A DNA stretch of 64,000 nt from JAMQPK01 sp963761975 (lineage in GTDB: Bacteria; Acidobacteriota; Vicinamibacteria; Vicinamibacterales; JAMQPK01): positions 1,550,001 through 1,614,000 of the forward strand of contig CAVXIR010000004.1 of assembly GCA_963761975.1 (NCBI GenBank). Reading direction: 5' to 3'. Positions 11,430 through 19,657 of this stretch are shown here, piece after piece (position 1 is the stretch's first letter; the number at the start of each line of letters is the position of its first letter). The notes under the pieces are model-generated. The model searched no databases and was not told the DNA's origin. It was given only the letters and a program-made list of their open reading frames with translations. The position numbers and the translations under genes are program-made.

Positions 11430-12076
11430 AACGTGAAATCGAGCGGATGTTGACGGTCAACCCGTCACCGGATTTTGTGGCGCGTGTGCGAACGCGGATC
11501 GCGCATGAGCACATCGCATTTCCTTGGTATCGCGGATGGCGATTGGCTGCCGCTACCTGTGCCGTCGCAACGATCGCGGTCGTGATAGTTTGGAGATCCG
11601 ACCAGCGTCTAGATACCACAACCCGCGAAATTCGACAGCTCAGCGCGAGAGCAATCGGCAGCAGCGTGACGTTACCACCGCCAGCTGCAACATCACTCGG
11701 GCTGCCTCGGGAGACGCAAGCGAATGTTTCCCGCGTTGAGCGCCCGGCAGCGGCCATTCCTCAAACGCCTGAAGTATTGATCGCAGAGGATGAGGCGGTC
11801 GCGTTGAGGCGGCTGTTGCGCGGTGACCACGCCCAATCCTTGGGCGAGCCGGTATCAGGCGCGCCGACGGCGAGGCTCGCGTTGGAGCCTCCCCAGACGA
11901 TCGAGTTGAGTCCAATCGCCGAGATTTCAATTATCAACATTGAGCCGCTTCGTATTGCGGCAAACCCGGAAGGATACGCCAGTGATCAGCCATCTCCGTT
12001 CGTCCGCTTTCGCAGCCGCTGCCATCATCGCGTTCGCGAGCCTTGCACAAGCTCAAACCGCAACGAAACCTCCTAA
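11417..12076 (+). CDS. Membrane-anchored anti-sigma-like protein
   Basis: The start MDELEREIERMLTVNPSP lies inside the end of the sigma gene. A cytoplasmic N-terminal helix pair is followed by one transmembrane helix (LAAATCAVATIAVVIVW) and a periplasmic Pro-rich region ending IEISIINIEPLRIAANPEG-like. No zinc ligands (HxxxCxxC) are visible, so it is not a canonical ZAS protein. In the frame given it runs to 12076 and overlaps the next gene by 95 bases. A single missing base near 11973 would instead end it as EG-IRQ at the TGA at 11983. That would give a tidy GTGA overlap with the next start, which I consider likely but unproven. Confidence 0.65.
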   Translation: MDELEREIERMLTVNPSPDFVARVRTRIAHEHIAFPWYRGWRLAAATCAVATIAVVIVWRSDQRLDTTTREIRQLSARAIGSSVTLPPPAATSLGLPRETQANVSRVERPAAAIPQTPEVLIAEDEAVALRRLLRGDHAQSLGEPVSGAPTARLALEPPQTIELSPIAEISIINIEPLRIAANPEGYASDQPSPFVRFRSRCHHRVREPCTSSNRNETS

Positions 12077-12599
12077 GGGCGTATTTGCGAGTCCGGGACC
12101 ATTGACGCCCTTGAAGGTGCAGATCGTCATTTCGAGATACCAGGGCGAGAAGAAAGTGAGCAACTTGCCGTACTTCGTCTCCGTCAATGCTAATGACGGC
12201 ATGATTGATCCGATGGGTCAATACATGCCGCATGGCGGTCCCGCCCGCCTCAGAGTGGGTGCAGAAGTTCCCGTCATGAACATCGCTTTTCCACCGGGGA
12301 CAACAAAACCGACAGGACCTGTGCAGTACCGCCACGTGGGGACCAACATCGACTGCACGGCACACTCGATCGACGATGGACGTTTTCGCTTGACGATTTC
12401 CGTTGAAGACACGTCTGTGTATGGCGAGGGTCAGACCGCTGAGGGGCTTTCAAAGCTTGAGAACATCCCGAGTTTTCGCAGTTTTCAGTCGAGCAACACA
12501 GTCATTCTGAAAGTCGGACAGACCACGCAATTCACTGCCGCGACCGACAGAATCAGCGGCGAGGTGACCCGAATCGACGTCACCCTCATGGACAAATAA
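11982..12599 (+). CDS. Exported protein of unknown function in sigma/anti-sigma operon
   Basis: About 205 residues from GTG 11982, which is preceded by GGAAGGA. A signal peptide (AFAAAAIIAFASLAQAQT) is followed by an all-beta region with LKVQIVISRYQGEKKVSNLPY, GTNIDCTAHSIDDGRFRLTISVED and a C-terminal TVILKVGQTTQFTAATDRISGEV. This last part recalls the beta-strands of secretin-type C-terminal domains, but the protein lacks the rest of a secretin. It is the third gene of the ECF sigma unit and probably a regulon member or co-sensor. I do not recognise an established function. Confidence 0.7.
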   Translation: MISHLRSSAFAAAAIIAFASLAQAQTATKPPKGVFASPGPLTPLKVQIVISRYQGEKKVSNLPYFVSVNANDGMIDPMGQYMPHGGPARLRVGAEVPVMNIAFPPGTTKPTGPVQYRHVGTNIDCTAHSIDDGRFRLTISVEDTSVYGEGQTAEGLSKLENIPSFRSFQSSNTVILKVGQTTQFTAATDRISGEVTRIDVTLMDK

Positions 12600-12632
12600 A
12601 GGCAGTGAACGCATTGCGAATGTCTAGTGCCG

Positions 12633-14792
12633 TCATCGCGGAACCACGGTGATGAGCGTCTCGCGCGCGACGGTCTGGGCATCAGCACCAGACAATTGCG
12701 TTTCGACGCGCAGCAGATAGACGCCAGGCGTCAGGTCTTCCAATGCAAACTGCGCGAAGATGCTGGCAGGGCTCGACGGCGTGCTGACCGCCGACTCCTT
12801 CGCGTTAAACACCTCTTCGCCGCTCTCGGCGATGACTCGAACGGTGACCCCGATCTCCTGCGGCCGGCGCGACGTGCCGTTCGCGTACGCCTCGGCAAAC
12901 ACCGCGAGCGTATCGCCGACAGGAAACTCACGCCGGCTCGTCGCCGCACCGGGCAGCCGTTTCGCCACCGTCGCATCAACCTCGGCGGTTGGTGTCTGTT
13001 GGGCCGATACCGAGGTGACCAGCAGCCCGCTCAACGCCAGGGAATCTTTGCGGAAGTCGGGCACCGTCAGATCGTAGAACACTGAACCACTCTCACCGCC
13101 CGCGCTCTCCCGCACGCCGAAGCGGAGCTGATAGCGTCCCGGCGCGAGCATGATCCGCCGGTTCAGCCTGATGCCGTGCGATTTGACGCGAGCGGCGGTC
13201 TCGGGCTTCACCGCAAGATCGATCTCTTGACGAACGCCGTTGCCGGCCTTGCCGCGATCGTTCACGTCGTAGAACGAAAGTTCGAGCTTGCCCGGCGGAG
13301 ACAGCGGGAGGCGATCGCCGTCTATTTCAATCGCGAGCGCGACCGATGACTCTTTGTCCGAGTGCCTGAACGGCGCGGCGTGCACCGACAGGCCGAGGCC
13401 GCTCTGCTGAAGAGGTCCGCCAAGCACATCTCTCAATGCCGTCGACGTTCTGTCCGAATTGGGCCGCCTGGCGTCGCGCGCAACGCGCTCCGCCTCCCGT
13501 TTCTTCAGCTCTTCTGGCGTCGCTTGGCGCTGCGATGCATATCCGCGCCGGGCCGTAATCTTGACGCCGGGCCGTTTCACGCGCACGTCGATTGAGTGAA
13601 ACCGGCCGTCCTGCTGATGCTGTGGCGCGGCGTATCCCAGGACGTAATACCGGCTGTTGCTCTGCACAACACGATCGAACGCGGACGCAAACGCGTTGGT
13701 ATTGAGCGATGCAAAGCCGCCAGTTTCTTCGGCCAGCACGCGCAAGCTGTCCTGCGACCGCTGCAGTTCCTCGCGAATCGCGGTTTGTGTGGCGCCGTTC
13801 GGCATCCCTGGACCGCTCATCTGCATGAAATCGGTCCCGGCTCCATCGAGCCCTCGCGGATCGATCGTATAGAAACTGACGTTCGCGCGCGCAGCGGCGT
13901 TGAGCGCGTCCTGTGTCGCACGGAGCACGTCGGACACGCTGCGCATGCCGAACGGTTCGGTTAACTGATAGTTGAGACCTTCGCTGAACATGACCACCGA
14001 CTTGCGCCGACCACTCAAAGGCGCCAGCGATTCGGCGAGCGTTCTTACCGTATCGAACACCGTGATCGCACGCTGCGCGCGCTCGAAATCTTGGATGTCG
14101 ACGGTCGGCTTGGCCGACGTGCCGAGCGTGCGCGAACGCGCGTCCTGCATGTCAGCCGCGATCTCCGCTTGCTTGTCAGGCTCCAACCCGCGGGTGGCCG
14201 GATCGGTCTGGAGCGTCAGCCGATCGGAATAGTATTTTTCGGCCGCCTCCATTGCGCTCGACTGCACACCACGGCCCATGAACTTATCGATCGAGGCGAC
14301 GAGCAATTGCGGGTCGCTGGTGAAGTCCTGTGAGGCATCGACACGCCCACTCGTGTAGATGACCGCCCCGATGTCGCCGGCGCCGAAATACGAATCGATG
14401 AACTCGCGCGCAGCCGACCGGACCGTCTCGATGCGCAACGGGTTGATGTTCATATCGTCGAGCACGACGACATATAGCCGTCCGCTGGCCGGTTGCCGAT
14501 TCGAGCGGACATCGGGCGATACCGGCTCATCGATGCCTAAGAACTGCGCAGACGCCGTCAGTGGAATGTCGACCTCGGAGAATGAGACGATTGGCTGCGG
14601 CTGTCCGTCTTCGAACACCTCGAAGTCGGCCGCCGTCAGCCCAGCGACCGCCTCACCCCGCTCGTCGAGCACGGTGGCGTCCACTTCGACAACGTTGACC
14701 TCGGTGCGAAAACGTGGCTGAGCGGTCTGTCCCTCAGACCGTGCGACGAGCAATGCGACCGCACCCATCGCAAGGAAAACGCGTCGGATCAT
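12633..14792 (-). CDS. Acidobacterial VWFA-related secreted protein
   Basis: 719 residues starting MIRRVFLAMGAVALLVARS, a signal peptide. It continues with the typical acidobacterial VWFA-related N-terminus (VDATVLDERGEAVAGLTAADFEVFEDG) and a von Willebrand A domain (about residues 95-400). The MIDAS position reads VVLDDMN rather than DxSxS, as usual in this subfamily. It also has RRKSVVMFSEGLNYQL and SRYYVLGYAAP. The C-terminal 300 residues are beta-rich. Such proteins are probably periplasmic or surface-exposed adhesion or assembly factors with no assigned biochemical role. It converges on the sigma operon. Confidence 0.85.
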   Translation of the reverse strand: MIRRVFLAMGAVALLVARSEGQTAQPRFRTEVNVVEVDATVLDERGEAVAGLTAADFEVFEDGQPQPIVSFSEVDIPLTASAQFLGIDEPVSPDVRSNRQPASGRLYVVVLDDMNINPLRIETVRSAAREFIDSYFGAGDIGAVIYTSGRVDASQDFTSDPQLLVASIDKFMGRGVQSSAMEAAEKYYSDRLTLQTDPATRGLEPDKQAEIAADMQDARSRTLGTSAKPTVDIQDFERAQRAITVFDTVRTLAESLAPLSGRRKSVVMFSEGLNYQLTEPFGMRSVSDVLRATQDALNAAARANVSFYTIDPRGLDGAGTDFMQMSGPGMPNGATQTAIREELQRSQDSLRVLAEETGGFASLNTNAFASAFDRVVQSNSRYYVLGYAAPQHQQDGRFHSIDVRVKRPGVKITARRGYASQRQATPEELKKREAERVARDARRPNSDRTSTALRDVLGGPLQQSGLGLSVHAAPFRHSDKESSVALAIEIDGDRLPLSPPGKLELSFYDVNDRGKAGNGVRQEIDLAVKPETAARVKSHGIRLNRRIMLAPGRYQLRFGVRESAGGESGSVFYDLTVPDFRKDSLALSGLLVTSVSAQQTPTAEVDATVAKRLPGAATSRREFPVGDTLAVFAEAYANGTSRRPQEIGVTVRVIAESGEEVFNAKESAVSTPSSPASIFAQFALEDLTPGVYLLRVETQLSGADAQTVARETLITVVPR

Positions 14793-14922
14793 GTTTTTCT
14801 TCGTCGAAGTGAGAAGTATGAAGTGAGAAGTTCTCTCCATTTAGAATCAACGGCTTGCCGGTCAGACATTAGATCATTGCACGTCGGCCGGGACTTCGTC
14901 GCATTCTGGAGCAAGGTGTCCG

Positions 14923-17550
14923 CTAGGGCCTTCCCTTCCAGTTGAGAATCAAGTTAATCGACGGCGGATCGATCGCGTCAGTCGCAGCGTTGATCAGGAA
15001 CCGCTGCCCGTCGGGGGAGACGACGTACTGCTGCCGCGCCATGAAGCTGCTGTCGAACTCAGTTCGAAATAGGGGGACCGGTGTGCCGAGCACGAGCTTT
15101 CCGCTCGCGCCGAATGTCACTCGGACCGATGTCAATCGCTGATCGGCAGCAATATAGAACAGCTCCGACCCGTTTCTTGCCCAGCGCGCCTGCTGGCCAC
15201 CGCCTGCAGAGACTTGAATCCGATCACCGGGGCCGGGAAACGGCCGCAGGTAAATTTCATAGTGGCCCGCTTCATTTGATTGATACGCGACCCACTTGCC
15301 GTCGGGAGAAAACTGGCCATCGCGTTCGTGGAAGGCCGTCTGAACGAATGGGTGAGACGTGCGGTCGGCACCGAGCCTCACATACCAGAGATCGGTCGAC
15401 AGACCCGTGGCCCGAGTATAGAGAAGTACGCTTCCGTTCGGCGACACTTCCGATGGGTAAATCATCGTTCGCTCCCTCAGCAGGGCTTGCTCGGGCGTGC
15501 CTTCGGTAACCGACCGCGAGTAGATGTTTGAACCGTTCGATTGGTAGAAAATCTGCCGGCCGTCGGGTGACCAGACTGGATTGAAGTCGAAGGAGAGAGC
15601 CGACGTGAGTTTGCTGCCAGCGCCTTGCATGTCGATCAGCCAAATGTCCCAATTCCCACCGACGACGCGGCTGAAAGTGATCCGATTGCCATCGGGCGAC
15701 AGCGAAGGATTGGCCATGCTTCTTTGATCCGGTGTACCAACCGTCTCGAGCCGCCTGCCAGAACGATCGAACCAGGCGAACTGTGTTCGACGGATGGTGT
15801 CCGTACCGTACGCAATCGGTCCGGATGCTGACGCTGAGAGCGAGGCGAGGCTGATCCCTGGATTGACGGAGACGCTGTCAGCGACGCGAAAGGCTTCACC
15901 GTCGAGCGCCAGCCGCGTGGTGTCGAACGACTGCGCCAGCAGCTCTCCCTGCCGCGCAAACAGCAGATGCCCCGATGGTGCATAGACGGCGGCACCGTCC
16001 GCGTCGAGCAGCCGCTTCGTCTCGGTGCCATCGAGGCGAGCCACGTGTACCCCGCGGACTTGCGGCGCCCCTCTGGCGTAATAGATAAAGTGTGTCCCGT
16101 CCGGAAGGATGAACGGCGCTCGATGATCGTTCTGTCCGATCTCGAGCTTTGTCGCAACTGTTGCCTGGCCGCCGGTCGCCGGCACTCGAAACAGCGGACC
16201 GGCTGCGCTAGGCGCGAACAGAATCGTCCCGTCGGCCTGCCATGCGCCGCCGCGCGCGACGGGGGCATCGGCGAGGATCTGAATGGCCTGGCTGTTGACG
16301 TCGAGACGCTTCAACTTCTGATCGGAGAAGAAGCCAATCGACTGACCGTCCGGCGACCAGAACGGAAAGCCTGCGCCTTCGGTTCCCGTCAGCAGTCGGC
16401 CCGAGGTCGAAGCCAGCGGTCGCAGCCACAGAGGAGAGGGCTGCTGGACGCCGAAGCTCGGCGCCACGACGATCTGTTGACCATCTGGCGAGATCGCCAA
16501 CTGCGCGAAGTCCGCTGCAACGCCGCGGGGAAATAAGAGGTTGAATCTGATTTCCGCTGGAGTCGGGGCCTCGGGAGACGCTGGCCTGATAGCGACCGCG
16601 ACCCCGGCTGTCAGCGCGACCAGCAGCGCCCAAGTCGCTCGTTCACCCGTGCGCGAGATCTTCGGCGATGCGCTGTCTTTCTGCGGTCGCCCCGCGTCGT
16701 CGAGCTGGATGCGTACGTCGCCGATGTCTCGCCAGCGGTGCTTCGGATCCTTTTCGAGACAACGTGCGAGAACGTGCCGCACCGGCGGCGGCGTTGCCAG
16801 CGGCAGTGCGGCCCAGTCGGGCGATCGCTCCAGGACCGCTGCGATCGTGTCCGAAATCGTTGCCCCGGGGAACACCTTGCGACCAGCGATCATCTCAAAC
16901 AGCACACAGCCGAACGCCCAGATGTCTGTACGCTTGTTGATCGCCTGACCGCGCGCCTGCTCGGGACTCATGTAGGACGCCGTCCCGAGAATCGCGCCGA
17001 CCCCGGTCATCGGCGCCGGTGAGGTGATCGTGGGAGATGCGGTCACGTCTACCGTTCCTGCGGACGTTGGGTCGAGCGCTTTGGCGAGCCCGAAGTCGAG
17101 AACCTTCACGGAGCCGTCAGTCCGTACCTTTATGTTCGCAGGCTTCAAATCACGATGGACGATGCCCTGTTCGTGAGCGGCCTCCAGTGCGTCAGCGATC
17201 TGGCGGGCAATGGTCAATGCTTCATCAATCGGGATGGATCCCTGCGCGACCCGATCCGCGAGCGTGGGTCCGTCCACCAACTCCAACACGAGCGCGCGTA
17301 CGCCGTCGGACTCTTCGAGGCCGTGAATTTGCGCGATATGAGGATGATTGATGGCGGCGAGTATTTTCGCTTCGCGCTCGAACCGCGCGAGCCGTTCGGG
17401 GTCGCTCGCGAACGCCTCCGGCAGAATCTTCAGCGCAACGTCGCGATCCAGCTTCCTATCGCGCGCGCGATACACTTCGCCCATGCCGCCAGCGCCGATT
17501 TTCGCGGTTATTTCGTATGGACCGCAGCGCACGCCAGTGGCCAGGGCCAT
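14923..17550 (-). CDS. Ser/Thr protein kinase with C-terminal TolB/WD40-like propeller
   Basis: 875 residues, intact. The kinase domain (about 10-275) has IGAGGMGEVYRA, VALKILPEAF, VHRDLKPANIKV, DFGLAKAL, GTASYMSPEQARG and DIWAFGCVLFEM. A juxtamembrane segment leads to one transmembrane helix near residue 310 (ATWALLVALTAGVAVAI). A six- to eight-bladed propeller follows, with repeats such as AISPDGQQIVV, FWSPDGQSIGF and SLSPDGNRITF. The N-terminal kinase lies in the cytoplasm and the propeller outside. The gene is a close paralogue of the broken kinase at 4691-7413. The ligand and substrates are unknown. Confidence 0.92.
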   Translation of the reverse strand: MALATGVRCGPYEITAKIGAGGMGEVYRARDRKLDRDVALKILPEAFASDPERLARFEREAKILAAINHPHIAQIHGLEESDGVRALVLELVDGPTLADRVAQGSIPIDEALTIARQIADALEAAHEQGIVHRDLKPANIKVRTDGSVKVLDFGLAKALDPTSAGTVDVTASPTITSPAPMTGVGAILGTASYMSPEQARGQAINKRTDIWAFGCVLFEMIAGRKVFPGATISDTIAAVLERSPDWAALPLATPPPVRHVLARCLEKDPKHRWRDIGDVRIQLDDAGRPQKDSASPKISRTGERATWALLVALTAGVAVAIRPASPEAPTPAEIRFNLLFPRGVAADFAQLAISPDGQQIVVAPSFGVQQPSPLWLRPLASTSGRLLTGTEGAGFPFWSPDGQSIGFFSDQKLKRLDVNSQAIQILADAPVARGGAWQADGTILFAPSAAGPLFRVPATGGQATVATKLEIGQNDHRAPFILPDGTHFIYYARGAPQVRGVHVARLDGTETKRLLDADGAAVYAPSGHLLFARQGELLAQSFDTTRLALDGEAFRVADSVSVNPGISLASLSASASGPIAYGTDTIRRTQFAWFDRSGRRLETVGTPDQRSMANPSLSPDGNRITFSRVVGGNWDIWLIDMQGAGSKLTSALSFDFNPVWSPDGRQIFYQSNGSNIYSRSVTEGTPEQALLRERTMIYPSEVSPNGSVLLYTRATGLSTDLWYVRLGADRTSHPFVQTAFHERDGQFSPDGKWVAYQSNEAGHYEIYLRPFPGPGDRIQVSAGGGQQARWARNGSELFYIAADQRLTSVRVTFGASGKLVLGTPVPLFRTEFDSSFMARQQYVVSPDGQRFLINAATDAIDPPSINLILNWKGRP

Positions 17551-17613
17551 CGCGAAGCAATTCTATGCGATTGGTCCTGGTCGGCTGCAACCGCGAAGAA
17601 TGCTGTAGTCCGC

Positions 17614-17750
17614 TGGTTCCGCGTTCCTGTTCCAGGGGTTCCGCGTTCGAGGGCGGCGGATGCAGTACGCCATCTTTTTCTTAAGAAAGCGCGCACGGTC
17701 ATCGTGGCGCCACCGCGAACGGGAACGCGGAACAGGAACTCGTGGAACCA
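17614..17750. repeat. GGTTCC-type repeats in inverted arrangement
   Basis: The gap between the kinase and the SGNH hydrolase holds words such as GGTTCCGCGTTCCTGTTCC (17615-17633) and their complements (GGAACGCGGAACAGGAA, about 17722-17738). The same word family recurs at 61652-61724 and as a fragment near 63296. The two halves could fold into a long imperfect stem. Confidence 0.6.
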
Positions 17751-17755
17751 GTGAG

Positions 17756-17799
17756 GTTTTTCACGACGCCCCGGTAAGTAATACAGCGTTGTGAAAAAC
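17756..17799. terminator. Hairpin downstream of SGNH hydrolase gene
   Basis: GTTTTTCACGACG (17756-17768) and CGTTGTGAAAAAC (17787-17799) pair with one mismatch around an 18-base loop. The A/T-rich stem base lies just beyond the stop of the minus-strand gene at 17808. It could act as a bidirectional terminator, but there is no separate T-run. Confidence 0.35.
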
Positions 17800-17807
17800 G
17801 GTCTGGT

Positions 17808-18530
17808 CTAGCGCTCGGGAATCGCTCGATACACCTGTAGTGTTTCCCAGGCAACGTTCTGCAGGAACTTCGCATCTTCAGCGGCCACGCCGGCCGGCGT
17901 GTACGGGACGCCCGTCGGGTTCCGTCCGAAAACGACCGCATACACCACCGCGGTGGCGAGGTAGGTGCCGTGGAGGCTCGGATGCTCGCGATCGGGCGCG
18001 TAAAGCGTCAATGCCGGCCGCTGGGCTGACGCGCGTTGCCACGCAAGGCCAACAGGAACGACGTCGACGTTCAGCTCGGCAGCAGCCTCACGATGCGCGC
18101 GTGCGATGCCGTCCATCGTGATCCAGCCAAGCCGGTCGTACGCCCAGGCCATGAGCAGAACCGGGCGCGCGCCTGCCTTACGCACGTCCGCAACAAATAG
18201 ACGCGCATGCTGGCGGAAATCGTCGACGGTGGTCTCCGGAAGGTCTTCTTGCAACACGACGACATCGTACTGGCCTGTCGCGATCTTCTGGCGAGGGTCC
18301 CGGAGCAACCACAGTGTTTTCAAGAACGCCCCTCCCGCCACGGATCGGCCGGTCGTCACGGAAACGGGTGGCTCGGCGCTCGCAGCCAATCGTCCGAGAT
18401 GGACGTCGAGTCCGTCGTTCCAGTAGGTCAGGCTGTTGCCGACGAAAAGAACGCGCCTTGCAGCCTGTCGTGCAGCGGCGGGAACGAGCGCGATGGCGAC
18501 AACGAGCGTGATGATGAGTACCTTGGGCAT
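17808..18530 (-). CDS. Secreted SGNH/GDSL-type hydrolase
   Basis: 240 residues from MPKVLIITLVVAIALVPAAARQ, a signal peptide. The block I nucleophile motif is GNSLTYWNDGLD. The C-terminal DREHPSLHGTYLATAVVYA supplies the Asp-x-x-His pair of block V. QEDLPETTVDDF lies between. The enzyme probably hydrolyses ester bonds of carbohydrates or lipids outside the cytoplasm, but no substrate can be inferred. A start nine codons earlier would overlap the promoter region of the divergent gene at 18559, so 18530 is preferred. Confidence 0.75.
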   Translation of the reverse strand: MPKVLIITLVVAIALVPAAARQAARRVLFVGNSLTYWNDGLDVHLGRLAASAEPPVSVTTGRSVAGGAFLKTLWLLRDPRQKIATGQYDVVVLQEDLPETTVDDFRQHARLFVADVRKAGARPVLLMAWAYDRLGWITMDGIARAHREAAAELNVDVVPVGLAWQRASAQRPALTLYAPDREHPSLHGTYLATAVVYAVVFGRNPTGVPYTPAGVAAEDAKFLQNVAWETLQVYRAIPER

Positions 18531-18558
18531 TATTGATACAGTGCCGGTACGCACGAGT

Positions 18559-19419
18559 ATGAAACCGAAGTCAGAGATTCCAGAAGAATTTGAAGAATAC
18601 CGCGACGAGCGTTGGTGCCGTCAAGGAACGCGTCAGGTCGAATCTGTCGCCGACGCAGAACACTTTATTGAAGATGTCGGCTTCGCCGCCGGGTTCACCG
18701 ACTCGCGGCGGCCCGGTCCGTCGCTCTACGTCGCGGTCTGCGGACGCCGCGACGCAGTGCTGCCACGCAACGTGCAGAAAGATCCCGAAACGTCGCTCAC
18801 GTGGGAGTTGAAGGACGAGATCATGACCCGGGGCAAGGTGTATTACGCCAAGCTTGCGCGCGGGAAGGCGATGTTTCTCGCGCCCCGCATGATCTCCTAT
18901 TTTCATGCCGTGTTCGGCATGCGCCGACTTGATGAGAAGCGGCGACTGAGCAAACCCGCGCGAGCGGTTCTGAAGGCGCTCCGCAAAGAATGGGAGATGG
19001 GCACGTCCGATCTGCGTGCCGACTCGCGCGTCAAGGATCGTGCGTCGTTCAACAGAGCGATGGATGAGCTCCAGGCGGCGATGATCGTGATACCGAGTGC
19101 GGCGGTATATGCGCCGAAGTTCACCTACATCTGGACGCTCGGTATCGATCGCTTTCCGGACGAGCTGACCAGGCGCGTGAATCGAGACATCGCGCTGAGG
19201 GAAATCGCCCGCTGTTTTCTGGACGCCGCGGGGATGACGGTCCTCGGCGAGCTCGCCCGCGTCACCGGCCTGTCGCGGCCCGAAGCAGGACGCGGCAATC
19301 GCGCGCTCGTGGCCGAAGGCTACGCGACGATGCTCGAACCCGGCGTGTACTGTCTGGCCGCAGCAGAACGCATCACGGCGTGGCACGCTCAGCCCTCAGC
19401 CCTCAGCCCTCAGCACTAA
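18559..19419 (+). CDS. AlkZ-related winged-helix protein
   Basis: 286 residues. The text pattern (MISYFHAVFGMRRLDEKRRLSKPARAVLKAL-type helices, a middle winged-helix region and TYIWTLGIDRFPDEL) matches the AlkZ-related (YcaQ-like) group of small HTH_42-type proteins related to DNA glycosylases. The catalytic QxQ motif of true AlkZ/YcaQ enzymes is not seen, so lesion repair activity is uncertain. The last residues (AQPSALSPQH) are encoded by the CAGCCCT repeat at 19389-19447. The natural end may lie a few residues earlier and may have been extended by the repeat. Confidence 0.6.
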   Translation: MKPKSEIPEEFEEYRDERWCRQGTRQVESVADAEHFIEDVGFAAGFTDSRRPGPSLYVAVCGRRDAVLPRNVQKDPETSLTWELKDEIMTRGKVYYAKLARGKAMFLAPRMISYFHAVFGMRRLDEKRRLSKPARAVLKALRKEWEMGTSDLRADSRVKDRASFNRAMDELQAAMIVIPSAAVYAPKFTYIWTLGIDRFPDELTRRVNRDIALREIARCFLDAAGMTVLGELARVTGLSRPEAGRGNRALVAEGYATMLEPGVYCLAAAERITAWHAQPSALSPQH

Positions 19420-19447
19420 GCCCTGAGCCCTCAGCCCTGAGCCCTCT
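19389..19447. repeat. Tandem CAGCCCT repeat
   Basis: About seven imperfect copies of a seven-base unit (TCAGCCC/TGAGCCC) run across the 3' end of the AlkZ-like gene into the intergenic region. They add a short Pro/Ser-rich tail to the protein. Confidence 0.8.
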
Positions 19448-19466
19448 TTCCAGGCGCGTCGGGCGT

Positions 19467-19496
19467 TTGACAGACGGGACTGGGTCGTGTTCAACT
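19467..19496 (+). promoter_or_regulatory. Candidate promoter of the ABC-exporter leader
   Basis: A perfect TTGACA (19467-19472) is followed at 18 bases by TCAACT, preceded by TG one base upstream as in an extended -10. The -10 match is only moderate. It would start a transcript near 19503 that runs into the terminator at 19617. Confidence 0.4.
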
Positions 19497-19502
19497 CATT
19501 CC

Positions 19503-19657
19503 GTGGGCAGCACCTACGTCGCGACCTTCACGCACTGGCCGATGCACGGCATCGTCCTTTGTACAAGCGAACGCAGGTGAGATAGGCTTCAGCCCCCGAG
19601 TTTCCGGATTTCCGAAGGCCATCACCTGTAACCAGGTGATGGCCTTTTTGCTTTTTT
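19503..19657 (+). promoter_or_regulatory. Candidate attenuator leader of ABC exporter
   Basis: The segment CAGGTGA (19574-19580) is exactly complementary to TCACCTG (19622-19628) in the 5' arm of the downstream intrinsic terminator. It also imitates the start of the terminator's 3' arm (CAGGTGATGGCC). It could therefore form a competing antiterminator. A short frame starting at ATG 19542 (MHGIVLCTSERR) or GTG 19503 ends with its TGA at 19578-19580, inside the antiterminator segment. A ribosome at that stop codon would mask it and favour termination; stalling earlier would free it. This is the logic of a leader-peptide attenuator, but no good ribosome site for the short frame is visible. Confidence 0.4.
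19617..19657 (+). terminator. Strong intrinsic terminator abutting the exporter start codon
   Basis: The perfect 12-bp stem GGCCATCACCTG / CAGGTGATGGCC (19617-19628, 19633-19644) has a TAAC loop, followed by TTTTTGCTTTTTT up to 19657. The exporter's ATG is at 19658. The only Shine-Dalgarno-like bases (AGGTGA) lie in the stem, so folding would also hide ribosome access. Confidence 0.85.

Noticed and set aside
17155..17754. A long plus-strand open frame opposite the intact kinase
   Set aside because: It mirrors the kinase coding sequence on the other strand, has Arg/Ala-rich shadow composition and no domain; a by-product of high G+C codon use.
19503..19657. A known metabolite riboswitch class in the exporter leader
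   Set aside because: I compared it by eye with TPP, SAM, c-di-GMP, fluoride, guanidine and manganese motifs and saw no conserved core; only the attenuator-like pairing is supported.
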